Shown here one piece after another: positions 39,247-49,026 of a stretch of 64,000 nt of DNA. Under the pieces are notes generated by a model. The model ran no database searches, was not told where the DNA came from, and saw nothing but the letters and a program-made list of their open reading frames with translations. The stretch is taken from positions 1 to 64,000 of the forward strand of contig FNPS01000003.1 of NCBI GenBank assembly GCA_900107365.1, read 5' to 3'. The stretch's first letter is position 1. Each line of letters opens with the position of its first letter. This DNA comes from Flavobacterium aquidurense. GTDB taxonomy: Bacteria; Bacteroidota; Bacteroidia; Flavobacteriales; Flavobacteriaceae. Position numbers and translations under genes: made by a program.

Positions 39247-42200
39247 GTGAATTTTATCCAACTAAAAAATATAATTTCTCTTCAAAAGAACAAGCTGTTT
39301 TTGCTGTGTTCCGCATTGTTTTTAATGACAAACAGCGCAATAGCACAAACCACTTTCCCTGACATTGTAAAAACAAAAGAAGGAAAGCTTTCTTTTACTG
39401 CGGATGCTAAAGGAAATCAAATTCCTGACTTTTCGTATGCGGGGTATAGGACTTCTGAAAAAGCAATTCCGAATGTAGAGAATAAAATTTTTGTTCCAAA
39501 ACAAGAAGAAGATGCTACTGAAAGAATTCAGGCTGCAATTGATTACGTGAGTAATTTGAAACCCAATAAGTCAGGTTTTCGTGGTGCTGTTCTTTTAGAT
39601 AAAGGAACTTTCAAAATTGGTGGAACTTTATTCATTAAAAAATCAGGCGTGGTTTTACGCGGAAGCGGAAATACAGAAGGAGGAACCATTTTATTAGGAA
39701 CCGGATTAAAGCGTGAAGCTGTAATTAGAATTTTAGGAGTTGATGATAAAAAATTAGGAGATACTTTTGAATTCAATACTGCTTATACACCTCTTGGAAC
39801 AAAAACAATTCAATTAAAAAATGTTTCTAAATTAAAACCAACTGACGAAATCATCATTAGCAAACCTTTAACTGATAATTGGATTAAAGAGTTAAAAATG
39901 GATGATTTTGGAGCAGAAACCGGTTGGGTGGGATGGAAAAAAAATGATTGGGATATTAGCTGGAACAGAGTTGTAACTAAAATCAATGGCAATGAAGTGA
40001 CACTAAACGCTCCGTTGACCATGACTTTAGATGATACTTTCGGAACTGCAAAAGTAACAGCGTATAGCTGGTCAGGAAGAATTGAGCATATCGGAATCGA
40101 AAATATTTTGGTGAAATCAACTTATGATCAGTCAAAACCAAAAGACGAAGAACACAGATGGTTAGGAATTAGCATTGAAAATACAAGAAATGCCTGGGTG
40201 AAACAAGTAAGTTTTAAACATTTTGCTGGTGGTGCTGTAGCTTTACTAAAATCGGCTCAACAAATTACCGTTGAAGATTGTATCGCAACTGAACCCGTTT
40301 CTGAAATCGGTGGTTTTAGACGCCATACTTTTTATACTGAAGGACAACAAACCTTGTTTCAACGTTGTTACTCTGAATACGGTTACCATGATTTTGCTGT
40401 GGGCGGATTTGGAACAACGGGTCCAAATGTATTTATACAATGTGAATCTCATTTACCTTTCAACAATAGCGGAGCCATCGGCAGTTGGGCAACCGGAGTA
40501 TTATTTGACATTGCTTACGTAGACGGACATGCTTTAAGTTATAACAACAGAGAACAAAATGGCAGAGGTGCAGGATGGACTGCTGCGAACAGTGTAATCT
40601 GGGAAACTTCAGCTTCTAAAATAGAATGTTATAGTCCGCCAACAGCGCAAAACTGGGCTTTTGGAACCTGGGGCGGAATTATGGCTGGTGATGGACATTG
40701 GAAAGATGTAAACGGTCATATCAGTCCGAGAAGTTTGTTTTATGCACAATTAGAAACTCGTTTGGGTCAACTTCCTGTAAAATCCTTTATTTATGATTTA
40801 GGTTCAGAACCTTCATCAAGTCCAGAGGTTGCAGTGGCTCAGGAATTAACTAAAAATTCAGTTGAGCGAAAAGAGAATTTAGTAGAATGGATTGCTGAAG
40901 TTTCAAAAGCAAATCCAATTGATACCAATACTTCAGGTCTTAAAAATGCCAATGATTTAAAAATTAATTCGGCACAAAATAATAGTTCTGCTACTAAAGT
41001 AGTAGTACAAAACGGCTGGCTGACGTATGACGGAAAAGTAATTGCCGGAAACAGATTAAGCGTGCCATGGTGGAGAGGAAGTTTGAGAGATAGTGATATT
41101 TCAAAATCATTGCCGGATGTTACCAGATTTGTTCCGGGAAGAACAGGAACCGGATTTACAGATAACATTAATGATGTTTCAGATTATTTAAGCAGCAATA
41201 ATATGGTTGCTTTAGAACATAATTACGGATTATGGTACGAGCGCAGAATGGACGATCACGAAAGAGTTCGTCGTTTTGATGCTGATGTTTGGCCACCATT
41301 TTACGAACAGCCTTTTGCAAGAAGCGGTCAGGATTATGCCTGGGATCAATTAAGTAAATACGATTTGACAAAATTCAATGATTGGTATTGGGATCGTTTA
41401 TCACTTTTTGCTGATTTGGCAGAAACCAAAGGACAATTGCTAGTCAATCAACAATATTTTCAACATAATATTATTGAGGCTGGTGCGCACTGGGCGAGTT
41501 CTCCGTGGCGTTCAGCAAACAATATTAATAGTACCGGTTTTCCGGAACCGCCACCGTATGCAGGTGACAAACGTATTTTCATGGCAGAACAGTTTTATGA
41601 TATTACCAATCCTGTTAGAAGAAAATTACACCAGGGATTTATTCGTAAATCATTAGAAAATTTTCAGGACAACAGTAACGTAATTCAGTTGACCAGTGCC
41701 GAATATACAGGACCGCTTCATTTTATGCAATTTTGGATGGATGAAGTTCAAAAATGGAAAGACGAAACCGGTAAAAAAGGAATCATTGGTTTAAGTGCTA
41801 CAAAAGATGTTCAGGATGCCATTTTGAATGATGCCCAAAGAGCCAAAACAGTAGATGCAATTGACATTCGGTATTGGTATTACAAAGAAGACGGATCTGC
41901 GTATGCGCCACAAGGAGGTTTAAATTTAGCACCAAGACAACATGCCAGAAAATTAAAAGTCGGAAAAGAAACAGACGATCAGGTGTATCGTGCCGTTCGT
42001 GAATACCGTGAAAAATATCGGGATAAAGTAATTTTATATTCTACGGATGGTTCATCAAGATTTGGTTGGCCAGCATTAATGGCAGGAGCTTCATTACCTA
42101 ACATTCCGAAAATAGCACTTCCGGAATTTTATTCGGCTTTAAGCCAAATGAAATTAGTTGAAGGAAATACGTTCTCAGACAACATCTGGACATTAGAAAA

Positions 42201-42405
42201 TAAAGGAAACAGTTATCTTTTTTACATCAAAAATGAAAAAGAAGTTTCAATTGATCTGTCAGCTTACAAAGGAGATTTTCAAGTATACGCGATCAACGCT
42301 GTAACCGGAGCTTTCACTAAAAAAGCAAACATTAAAGGAGGAAAAAATGTTACCATTCCAGCTTCTGAAATAAAAGAAAAAGTACTTTTTGTAGTAAAAA
42401 AATAA
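39247..42405 (+). CDS. Large exported beta-helix protein with C-terminal DUF4955/DUF6298-type domains
   Basis: 1052 residues from a GTG start, signal ~34. Residues ~35-480 form a pectin-lyase-like beta-helix (AVLLDKGTFKIGGTLFIKKS, VVLRGSGN, VTLNAPLT). After a linking segment resembling DUF4955 (LFYAQLETRLGQLPVKSF) comes ~580-970, rich in Trp and acidic residues (YGLWYERRMDDHE, LTSAEYTGPLHFMQFW, IDIRYWYYKEDGSAY), with the look of a TIM-barrel glycosidase (DUF6298-like). A small beta-domain ends the protein. The activity is unknown to me. Two potential catalytic folds on one chain, inside a pectin locus, make it a candidate new bifunctional pectinase. Domain names are from memory of similar proteins. 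Confidence 0.7.
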   Translation: MNFIQLKNIISLQKNKLFLLCSALFLMTNSAIAQTTFPDIVKTKEGKLSFTADAKGNQIPDFSYAGYRTSEKAIPNVENKIFVPKQEEDATERIQAAIDYVSNLKPNKSGFRGAVLLDKGTFKIGGTLFIKKSGVVLRGSGNTEGGTILLGTGLKREAVIRILGVDDKKLGDTFEFNTAYTPLGTKTIQLKNVSKLKPTDEIIISKPLTDNWIKELKMDDFGAETGWVGWKKNDWDISWNRVVTKINGNEVTLNAPLTMTLDDTFGTAKVTAYSWSGRIEHIGIENILVKSTYDQSKPKDEEHRWLGISIENTRNAWVKQVSFKHFAGGAVALLKSAQQITVEDCIATEPVSEIGGFRRHTFYTEGQQTLFQRCYSEYGYHDFAVGGFGTTGPNVFIQCESHLPFNNSGAIGSWATGVLFDIAYVDGHALSYNNREQNGRGAGWTAANSVIWETSASKIECYSPPTAQNWAFGTWGGIMAGDGHWKDVNGHISPRSLFYAQLETRLGQLPVKSFIYDLGSEPSSSPEVAVAQELTKNSVERKENLVEWIAEVSKANPIDTNTSGLKNANDLKINSAQNNSSATKVVVQNGWLTYDGKVIAGNRLSVPWWRGSLRDSDISKSLPDVTRFVPGRTGTGFTDNINDVSDYLSSNNMVALEHNYGLWYERRMDDHERVRRFDADVWPPFYEQPFARSGQDYAWDQLSKYDLTKFNDWYWDRLSLFADLAETKGQLLVNQQYFQHNIIEAGAHWASSPWRSANNINSTGFPEPPPYAGDKRIFMAEQFYDITNPVRRKLHQGFIRKSLENFQDNSNVIQLTSAEYTGPLHFMQFWMDEVQKWKDETGKKGIIGLSATKDVQDAILNDAQRAKTVDAIDIRYWYYKEDGSAYAPQGGLNLAPRQHARKLKVGKETDDQVYRAVREYREKYRDKVILYSTDGSSRFGWPALMAGASLPNIPKIALPEFYSALSQMKLVEGNTFSDNIWTLENKGNSYLFYIKNEKEVSIDLSAYKGDFQVYAINAVTGAFTKKANIKGGKNVTIPASEIKEKVLFVVKK

Positions 42406-42412
42406 AATAGTG

Positions 42413-42481
42413 GTTCGCCACGAATTCACGAATTATTTCTAATCATACTGAAATTAAAAAATTCGTGAATTCGTGGCGAAC
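42413..42481. repeat. Intergenic palindrome, CACGAATT class
   Basis: Perfect 22-bp arms at 42413-42434 and 42460-42481, including GTTCGCCACGAATTC and its complement. The right arm lies 34 bases before the GH140 start and contains an in-frame GTG that would wrongly extend that gene. Confidence 0.9.
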
Positions 42482-42515
42482 AAACACCAAAAAACGCAAT
42501 AAAAAACTAACCAAA

Positions 42516-43934
42516 ATGAATCTGAAAATTAAATATCTATATGCCCTCGGTCTAAGCTTGGTGTTAACTGCACAAAGCGGATATTCTCAATCTGCCGAAA
42601 AAGGCGCTTTGCCAAAAATTAAAGTTTCAAAAAACCAGCATTATTTCGTAACCGAAAACGAGAAACCATTTTTCTGGTTAGGCGATACCGGTTGGCTGAC
42701 ATTCGGGAAATTAGACAGAGCAGGAGTAGATAAATATTTTAAAGACAGAAAAGCAAAAGGATTTAATGTGGTTCAGGTGATGGTTTTGCATAACCTGAAT
42801 GCAGTAAATGTTTATGGAAGTGCCGCTTTGATTAACGAAGATGTTTCTAAACCTTTCATTACGGCCGGAAATAATTTCAATAGCAAAAAAGAATACGACT
42901 ATTGGGATCACGTAGATTATACTTTAGAGGTAGCCCGCAAAAACGGAATCTATTTAGCAATGGTCCCAGTTTGGGGAACAAATGTTTCAAAAGGAAATAA
43001 AGTAAGCAAGGAACAGGCAATTGAATATGCAACGTTTTTAGCCAACCGTTATAAAAACAAAACCAATGTAATCTGGTTAAATGGTGGAGACACGCACGGA
43101 AATGAATTTAAAGATATCTGGAACGCTATCGGAAGTACATTAAAAACTAATAATCCAGAGCAATTGGTGACTTTTCACCCTTTCGGAAGAACCGATTCTT
43201 CTGATGATTACCATACGGCAACCTGGTTAGATTTCAATATGTTCCAGTCAGGACATAGAAGATATGATCAGGATTCAATAAAAACGAATTTCAAAGAAGA
43301 CAATTACAAATTCGTTCTAAGAGATTTCGAATTAAAACCAACAAAACCTACTCTTGATGGAGAACCATCTTACGAAGGAATTCCACATGGTTTGCATGAT
43401 ACTTTACAACCAAAATGGAAAGCAAGTGACGTACGCCGTTATGGATATTGGTCGGTTCTCTCTGGTGCTGCAGGTTATACTTATGGTCATAATGCAGTAA
43501 TGCAAATGTTCAGAAAAGGCGATAAACCAGCGTACGGAAACAAAGAATTATGGACGTCAGCAATTAATGCGGAAGGTGCCGGACAAATGGTTTATATTAA
43601 GAAACTGATGGAAGAAGTTCCATTTTTAGAAGGAATTCCAGATGCTTCTTTAGTTGTTAATCAAGGAGAAAAATACGATTATATTCCAGCAATAAGAGGA
43701 GAAAAATACGCTTTACTATACACCTACAACGGAAGAATAATAGAAGTAAAATCAGGAAAAATTTCCGGTGATAAATTCGAAGCAATTTGGTACAATCCAA
43801 GAAATGGAAAGAAAACTAAAATTGGGACATTTGATAATAAAGGAACTCAAAATTTTCAACCAGCAGGAAAAAAAGAAGAAGGTAATGACTGGGTTTTGAT
43901 TTTGAAATCGAATAAAGTTATTAGTGAAAAGTAA
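42516..43934 (+). CDS. GH140 apiosidase (DUF4038)
   Basis: 472 residues from the ATG at 42516; the longer reading from 42465 runs through the palindrome and is rejected. Signal ~25. The TIM barrel opens FFWLGDTGWLTF and carries two acidic residues at the places expected for the RG-II apiosidase BT1012: D192 in WLNGGDTHGN (acid/base) and E283 in LDGEPSYEG (nucleophile). A C-terminal beta-sandwich (~385-472) is typical. It cleaves the apiose-galacturonic acid bond linking RG-II side chains to the backbone. Apiose is rare outside RG-II and apiogalacturonan, so this gene is strong support for an RG-II locus. Confidence 0.9.
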   Translation: MNLKIKYLYALGLSLVLTAQSGYSQSAEKGALPKIKVSKNQHYFVTENEKPFFWLGDTGWLTFGKLDRAGVDKYFKDRKAKGFNVVQVMVLHNLNAVNVYGSAALINEDVSKPFITAGNNFNSKKEYDYWDHVDYTLEVARKNGIYLAMVPVWGTNVSKGNKVSKEQAIEYATFLANRYKNKTNVIWLNGGDTHGNEFKDIWNAIGSTLKTNNPEQLVTFHPFGRTDSSDDYHTATWLDFNMFQSGHRRYDQDSIKTNFKEDNYKFVLRDFELKPTKPTLDGEPSYEGIPHGLHDTLQPKWKASDVRRYGYWSVLSGAAGYTYGHNAVMQMFRKGDKPAYGNKELWTSAINAEGAGQMVYIKKLMEEVPFLEGIPDASLVVNQGEKYDYIPAIRGEKYALLYTYNGRIIEVKSGKISGDKFEAIWYNPRNGKKTKIGTFDNKGTQNFQPAGKKEEGNDWVLILKSNKVISEK

Positions 43935-43965
43935 AAAGTAAAATGTTAGTGCAATAACCACAATC

Positions 43966-44124
43966 TTGCCATCCCGAGGAACGAGGGATCACACTAGTAA
44001 TTCGACAACGATTAGCGACAATGTAATAACCACAATCTTGTCATTTCGACGGAGGAGAAATCACATCCAGAACAACGTACTGTGTGGAGTTTCTAGTTTG
44101 ATTTCTCCTCCGTCGAAATGACAA
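43966..44124. repeat. Inverted repeat, TTGTCATTTCGACGG class
   Basis: Perfect 26-bp arms at 44038-44063 and 44099-44124 contain TTTCGACGGAGGAGAAATCA and its complement. A half-copy variant (CCGAGGAACGAGGGATCAC) precedes it from ~43972. The start of the GH28 gene lies 21 bases after the right arm. Confidence 0.85.
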
Positions 44125-44145
44125 AAATGACCAAAAACAAAAAGT

Positions 44146-45714
44146 ATGAAAAATATATTATTTATTCTCTTCTTCATCACAGGATTCAACACCGCTTTCG
44201 CAAACGACGGCTGGCTGAATATCCTAAATGAAGGAGGAAATAACAAAGGAATAAAATGTACCGAAGCCATTCAGAATGCCATTGAAAAAGCTTCTAAAAA
44301 CGGTGGCGGAACAATTTTTTTCCCTGCCGGGGAATATTTAACCGGTGCTTTAAAACTCAAAAGTAACATCACGATTCATTTGGATTCAGGTGCACTTTTG
44401 AAATTTTCAGACAATTTTGACGATTACTTGCCCTATGTAGAAATGCGTTACGAAGGTTTGGTGATGAAAAGTTTCTCTCCATTATTTTATGCCAAAGATG
44501 CCGAAAATATTACCATTACCGGAAGAGGTGTAATCGACGGTCAGGGAAAAGCATGGTGGAATGAAGTGTACCGAATTGAAACCGCAAAAGGACCAATTCC
44601 TGAAACCAAATACCAAAAAATGTGGACCGAGCAAAACAAAGGAATTGTGTATGAGCCTTACTATAAAAGAACGATTGACAAACACTTTTTCCGTCCTTCT
44701 TTCTTCCAGGCTTATGGCTGTAAAAATATTTTAATTGAAGGCGTAACGTTTCAAAACTCACCTTTCTGGACGATCAATCCTGAATTTTGTGATAATGTAA
44801 CGGTTACCGGAATTTCAATTTTTAATCCACATTCACCAAATACAGACGGAATCAATCCTTCATCGTGTACCAATGTTCATATTTCGAATTGTCACATTAG
44901 TGTTGGAGACGATTGTATTACCATTAAATCAGGCAGAGATGCGGATGGCCGTAAATACGGAAAAGCTACGGAAAATGTAACCATCACCAATTGTACGATG
45001 TTAAGTGGTCACGGTGGCGTTGTTATTGGAAGCGAAATGTCGGGCGGAATCAAGAAAGTTACCATTTCAAATTGTGTTTTTGACGGAACAGATCGCGGAA
45101 TCCGTATTAAATCGGCGCGTGGTCGTGGCGGTGTTGTAGAAGATATTCGCGTAGATAATATTGTGATGAAAAACATCAAAGAAGAAGCCATTATTTTGGA
45201 CTTGTTCTATGATAAAGATAATGCTGCAGAACCGGTTACAGAACGTACGCCAACTTTTAGAAACATTCACATCAGTAATGTTACGGGTGGAAATGTAAAC
45301 AAAGCAGGAGTTGTCCGCGGAATTTCTGAAATGCCAATTCAAAACATTTCTTTCTCCAATATTAATATGGATGGCAAAGAAGGTTTCACGGTAATTACAG
45401 CAACCGATATTGAATTCCATGATGTAAAAGTAAACGCATCAGTAGGTTCTTCTTTCAAAATAGCAGATGCTAAAAACCTTATTTTAGATAATGTGGGTTC
45501 ATCAACACCAATAAAAGGAGTTCCAGTTATCAAGATTGATAATGCGTCGAATATTATGATCAACAATAATTTTCCATTTAATGCAACCGATGTTTTCATC
45601 GAAGCAGACGGAAAAGAAACAAAAAATATTTTCCTAAAAAACAATGTATTTAATAATGTAAATACGGTTTTGAAAAAAGGAAAAGACCTGGATAAAAAAG
45701 CAATTACAGAATAG
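44146..45714 (+). CDS. GH28 polygalacturonase
   Basis: 522 residues, exported (signal ~20). All GH28 signatures are present: D234 in NTDGINPSS, D255-D256 in VGDDCITIKSG, H289 in SGHGGVVIG and R320-I-K322 in RGIRIKSARGRGG. The right-handed beta-helix extends to the C-terminus. It hydrolyses alpha-1,4-galacturonic acid bonds; the extra length compared with endo-acting fungal enzymes, and insertions such as ~130-180, suggest an exo mode or a rhamnogalacturonan variant. In RG-II loci a GH28 acts on the backbone together with a PL1 and an esterase. Confidence 0.95.
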   Translation: MKNILFILFFITGFNTAFANDGWLNILNEGGNNKGIKCTEAIQNAIEKASKNGGGTIFFPAGEYLTGALKLKSNITIHLDSGALLKFSDNFDDYLPYVEMRYEGLVMKSFSPLFYAKDAENITITGRGVIDGQGKAWWNEVYRIETAKGPIPETKYQKMWTEQNKGIVYEPYYKRTIDKHFFRPSFFQAYGCKNILIEGVTFQNSPFWTINPEFCDNVTVTGISIFNPHSPNTDGINPSSCTNVHISNCHISVGDDCITIKSGRDADGRKYGKATENVTITNCTMLSGHGGVVIGSEMSGGIKKVTISNCVFDGTDRGIRIKSARGRGGVVEDIRVDNIVMKNIKEEAIILDLFYDKDNAAEPVTERTPTFRNIHISNVTGGNVNKAGVVRGISEMPIQNISFSNINMDGKEGFTVITATDIEFHDVKVNASVGSSFKIADAKNLILDNVGSSTPIKGVPVIKIDNASNIMINNNFPFNATDVFIEADGKETKNIFLKNNVFNNVNTVLKKGKDLDKKAITE

Positions 45715-45725
45715 CATAATAATAG

Positions 45726-45784
45726 AACACTAATTTCACAGATTTACACCAATTCAATTTGTGTTAATTAGTGAAATTAGTGTT
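45726..45784. repeat. Intergenic palindrome of the CAC-class
   Basis: AACACTAATTTCAC (45726-45739) pairs with GTGAAATTAGTGTT (45771-45784), with an inner ACAC/GTGT pair. It contains an in-frame GTG that would falsely extend the next gene by nine residues. Confidence 0.85.
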
Positions 45785-45797
45785 TAATTTCAAAAGC

Positions 45798-46715
45798 ATG
45801 AAGAAAATATTCATCATAATAATCCTGTTCCTTTCTACGATAAGTTATTCGCAGAAAAAGAAAGAAATTTATCTTTTTACGTCGTTTCGGGAACCGGCTA
45901 TAGAAGGTTTGTACTTAGCCTACAGCGAAGACGGTTACAACTGGAAAGGTCTTGAAGGATCGTTTTTAAAACCGGATATCGGAGCCAGCAAAATCATGCG
46001 TGATCCCTCGATTACAAAAGGGGCTGACGGAACCTATCATTTAGTGTGGACAACTGACTGGAAAGGCGGAAACGGTTTTGGATATGCCAGTTCAAAAGAT
46101 TTGATTCATTGGTCCAAACAAGAATACATTCCGGTAATGAAAAACGAACCGGAAGTGGTAAACGTTTGGGCTCCGGAAATTTTTTATGATGATGTCAAAA
46201 AAGAATATATCATTATTTGGGCGTCTACAATTCCGTTTAGATTTGAAAAAGGACAGGAAGAAGAAAAGAATAATCATAGAATGTATTACGTAACAACGAA
46301 AGATTTCAAAACTTTCTCTGATGCGAAATTATATTACGAACCAGGCTTTAGCGTGATCGATTGTGTGATTGTCAAAAAAGCTAAGAAAGATTATGTTTTG
46401 GTTTTGAAAGACAACACCAGACCCATGCGAAATATAAAAGTGGCTTTCGGAAAATCACCTTTAGGACCTTTCGGAAAAAGTTCTGAACCTTTTACAGCAC
46501 ATTTATCAGAAGGACCAACGGTGGTGAAAGTTGGCAAAGAATGGCTGATTTATTATGACAACTATGGTGAGAAAAACTATAAAGCTTCAAGTACAAAAGA
46601 TTTTGTTCATTTTGAAGATGTGTCTTCAAAAATAAGTCTTCCGGAAGGACATAAACACGGAACGATTACGACAATTTCTGGAGAAGTTTTAAAAGGATTA
46701 AAAGAAAAGAAATAA
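45798..46715 (+). CDS. GH43 glycosidase (arabinanase/arabinofuranosidase-like)
   Basis: 305 residues from ATG 45798 (MKKIFIIIILFLSTISYSQ signal). Single-domain five-bladed propeller: MRDPSITKGADGTYHLVWTT carries the probable base Asp, WAPEIFYDDVKKEYIIIW the blade-2 signature, a Val-Ile-Asp-Cys motif the pKa-modulating Asp, and LSEGPTVVKVG the probable acid Glu. Members of GH43 remove arabinose, xylose or galactose. The short length points to an exo-acting arabinofuranosidase on pectic side chains. The subfamily is not determined. Confidence 0.82.
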   Translation: MKKIFIIIILFLSTISYSQKKKEIYLFTSFREPAIEGLYLAYSEDGYNWKGLEGSFLKPDIGASKIMRDPSITKGADGTYHLVWTTDWKGGNGFGYASSKDLIHWSKQEYIPVMKNEPEVVNVWAPEIFYDDVKKEYIIIWASTIPFRFEKGQEEEKNNHRMYYVTTKDFKTFSDAKLYYEPGFSVIDCVIVKKAKKDYVLVLKDNTRPMRNIKVAFGKSPLGPFGKSSEPFTAHLSEGPTVVKVGKEWLIYYDNYGEKNYKASSTKDFVHFEDVSSKISLPEGHKHGTITTISGEVLKGLKEKK

Positions 46716-46723
46716 ATTATATA

Positions 46724-46795
46724 GCCACAGATTTCACAGATTCTCACAGATTAAAATTTTAAAAAAAAATCATTTAAATCTGTGTAATCTGTGGC
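46724..46795. repeat. Intergenic palindrome, CACAGATT class
   Basis: GCCACAGATTTCACAGATT (from 46724) pairs with AATCTGTGTAATCTGTGGC (ending 46795). Relatives are at 62325-62456 and 63374-63432. Confidence 0.85.
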
Positions 46796-46847
46796 AAAAA
46801 GTAAAAATAAAAAATCTGCTTGATCTGCTAAATCTGCGAGAGTAATT

Positions 46848-46990
46848 TTTTCACGCAGATTTGGCAGATTAAGCAGATAAAAGAAATAGTTAGAAAAATT
46901 TCACGCAGATTTAAATTGATTGAAGCAGATCAAAGCAGATTTTTAATATTATCTGCAAAATCAGCTAAAATCTGCCAAATCTGCGTGAAA
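46848..46990. repeat. Intergenic palindrome, CGCAGATTT class
   Basis: Arms starting TTTCACGCAGATTTGGCAG and ending CTGCCAAATCTGCGTGAAA enclose a second, internal copy of the left arm. A reading frame from 46916 passes through it but is non-coding. Confidence 0.85.
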
Positions 46991-47005
46991 CAAAAAACAT
47001 ATACA

Positions 47006-48874
47006 ATGATTACTTTCCAAAACATAAAAACCAACATCATAACTACAGCTGCAATTCTATTGAGTTGTACAGCTGTAAATGCTCAAAACGATACAATACG
47101 TTATGTTGGCAAAACACTTTCAAATGTCGATTATCATCACGGGCAATTGAGTCCGGCGGTGGGCGTTCATGCAACGCAGATCATGCGTGCCAGCAGAGAA
47201 CATCCTGAAAAAGCAGATGGTTTTGGCTGGACGTACAACCACCAACCAATGATGGCGTATTGGAATAATACTTTCTATTTACATTATTTAAGCGATCCAT
47301 CCGGAGAACATATTCCGCCAGGGCAGACCTTTATGATGACTTCCAAAGACGGAGTGACATGGACAAAACCTCAGATTCTTTTCCCGATTTACCATGTTCC
47401 TGACGGATTTAAAAAAGAAGGTGTTGAAGGTGTGGCTAAAAATTTAGATGCAGTAATGCACCAGCGTATGGGCTTTTATGTTTCATCAGATAACCGATTG
47501 CTTGCGGTGGGTTATTATGGAGTGGCACTAGACAAAAAAGACGATCCAAATGACGGAAAAGGAATTGGTCGTGTAGTAAGAGAAATTTACAAAGACGGAA
47601 GTTATGGTCCGGTTTATTTTGTTCGTTATAATAAAAACGGAAATCCGTTGCCGACAACATTTCCATTTTATACCAAAAGCAAAGACAAGAAATTTATCAA
47701 AGCTTGCGATGAAATGATGTCTAAACCTTTATTAATGCAACAATGGGTGGAAGAAGCGGACAGAGATGACGCTTTGATTCCGTTAAAAAAACAATACAAA
47801 GCCTTCAATTATTACCATTTACCAAACGGAAACGTAGTTGGTTTATGGAAATTTGCCCTGACTTCGATCAGTGAAGACGATGGAAAAACATGGCAGTATA
47901 CGCCAACAAGAGCGCCGGGCTTTGTAAACAGCAATGCTAAAATATGGGGACAAAAAACATCTGATAATCGTTATGCAACCGTTTATAATCCATCAGAATA
48001 TCGTTGGCCATTGGCAATTTCTACCAGCGATGACGGACTGAATTACAAAGATTTATTGTTGGTTCACGGAGAAATTACACCAATGCGTTATGGTGGAAAC
48101 TATAAATCTGCGGGTCCGCAATACGTTCGTGGAATTTTGGAAGGAAATGGAACTCCGCCTGACGGAAAACTTTGGGTAGGTTATAGTGTAAACAAAGAAG
48201 ATATTTGGGTGGCTTCGATTCCGGTTCCGGTAACCAGCGAAGTGAAAGAAAATGTGAATGATGTTTTTAATGATTTACCTAATGGTGAAGAATTGAAATT
48301 ATGGAATACTTATGATTTATCATGGGCCTCTACGAAAATAGAAAAGAAAACAGATGGCGTAAAATGGTTAACGTTAAGGGATCAGGATTATTTTGATTAT
48401 TCGCGTGCCGAGCGTGTAATTCCGTTTGCACAAAAAATGGAAGCAACTTTTACAGTTAAGCCGGAACAAAATAATCATGGTTTACTGCAAATCGAATTTC
48501 AAAACAAACAGGGTTTACCGGCAATTCGTTTGGAGTTTGATTCGGATGGAGAATTAAAAGCGAAAAATGGTGCCCGTTTTGGCGGACTTACAAAATACGA
48601 AGCTGGAAAAGAGTATACGATAACAGTTAAATTAGATGTTACTTCTCGTTCGTATACGGTAAAAGTAAATGACGGTAAAGAAACCAATAAAATATTTTAT
48701 GCGCCGGTTGATGGTATTTCGCGCATTATGTTTCGCACAGGAGATCAGCGTTACACACCAAATGCCGATACAGAACCAGATACGCCAGATTTTACTGATT
48801 TACCGGATACAGGAAAATTAATTCCGGAAGCGGTATTTAATATTAAATCATTGGTGACAAAAAGTTATAAATAG
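47006..48874 (+). CDS. Exported propeller protein with C-terminal jelly-roll domain, function unknown
   Basis: 622 residues from ATG 47006 (signal ~27); the upstream extension from 46916 is palindrome-derived. Residues ~30-430 form a sialidase-like propeller: TYNHQPMMAYWNNTFYLHYL, MTSKDGVTWTKPQILFP, SISEDDGKTWQYTP and ISTSDDGLNYKDLL look like Asp-box blades. From ~450 there is a concanavalin/LamG-like sandwich (EATFTVKPEQNNHGLLQIEF) that probably binds glycan. I cannot place it in a GH family. In this context it is probably a side-chain exo-enzyme; a GH33/GH143/GH145-type role is possible but unproven. Confidence 0.6.
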   Translation: MITFQNIKTNIITTAAILLSCTAVNAQNDTIRYVGKTLSNVDYHHGQLSPAVGVHATQIMRASREHPEKADGFGWTYNHQPMMAYWNNTFYLHYLSDPSGEHIPPGQTFMMTSKDGVTWTKPQILFPIYHVPDGFKKEGVEGVAKNLDAVMHQRMGFYVSSDNRLLAVGYYGVALDKKDDPNDGKGIGRVVREIYKDGSYGPVYFVRYNKNGNPLPTTFPFYTKSKDKKFIKACDEMMSKPLLMQQWVEEADRDDALIPLKKQYKAFNYYHLPNGNVVGLWKFALTSISEDDGKTWQYTPTRAPGFVNSNAKIWGQKTSDNRYATVYNPSEYRWPLAISTSDDGLNYKDLLLVHGEITPMRYGGNYKSAGPQYVRGILEGNGTPPDGKLWVGYSVNKEDIWVASIPVPVTSEVKENVNDVFNDLPNGEELKLWNTYDLSWASTKIEKKTDGVKWLTLRDQDYFDYSRAERVIPFAQKMEATFTVKPEQNNHGLLQIEFQNKQGLPAIRLEFDSDGELKAKNGARFGGLTKYEAGKEYTITVKLDVTSRSYTVKVNDGKETNKIFYAPVDGISRIMFRTGDQRYTPNADTEPDTPDFTDLPDTGKLIPEAVFNIKSLVTKSYK

Positions 48875-49007
48875 AACACGGATGACACGGATTTACTTCG
48901 TAAAAACGCGGATAAAAACCGATTTTTTAAATATTAATTAGCAAAGTGAATAAAAAATCCGCGTTAATCTGCGTCTTCGCGAAAGCGAATCCGTTTCATC
49001 CGCGTTC
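48874..49007. repeat. Intergenic palindrome, CACGGAT class
   Basis: GAACACGGATGACACGGATT pairs imperfectly with AATCCGTTTCATCCGCGTTC. Inner arms GCGGATAAAAA and AAAAATCCGC also pair. A second copy flanks the element at 51777-52282. Confidence 0.8.
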
Positions 49008-49026
49008 TAATTCTCAACAATAATAA

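Noticed and set aside
42465..42515. Longer start for the GH140 gene
   Set aside because: The extension reads through the CACGAATT palindrome and precedes a normal signal peptide at 42516. The same reasoning removed the extensions at 45771, 46916, 52268, 53830, 58245 and 62452.
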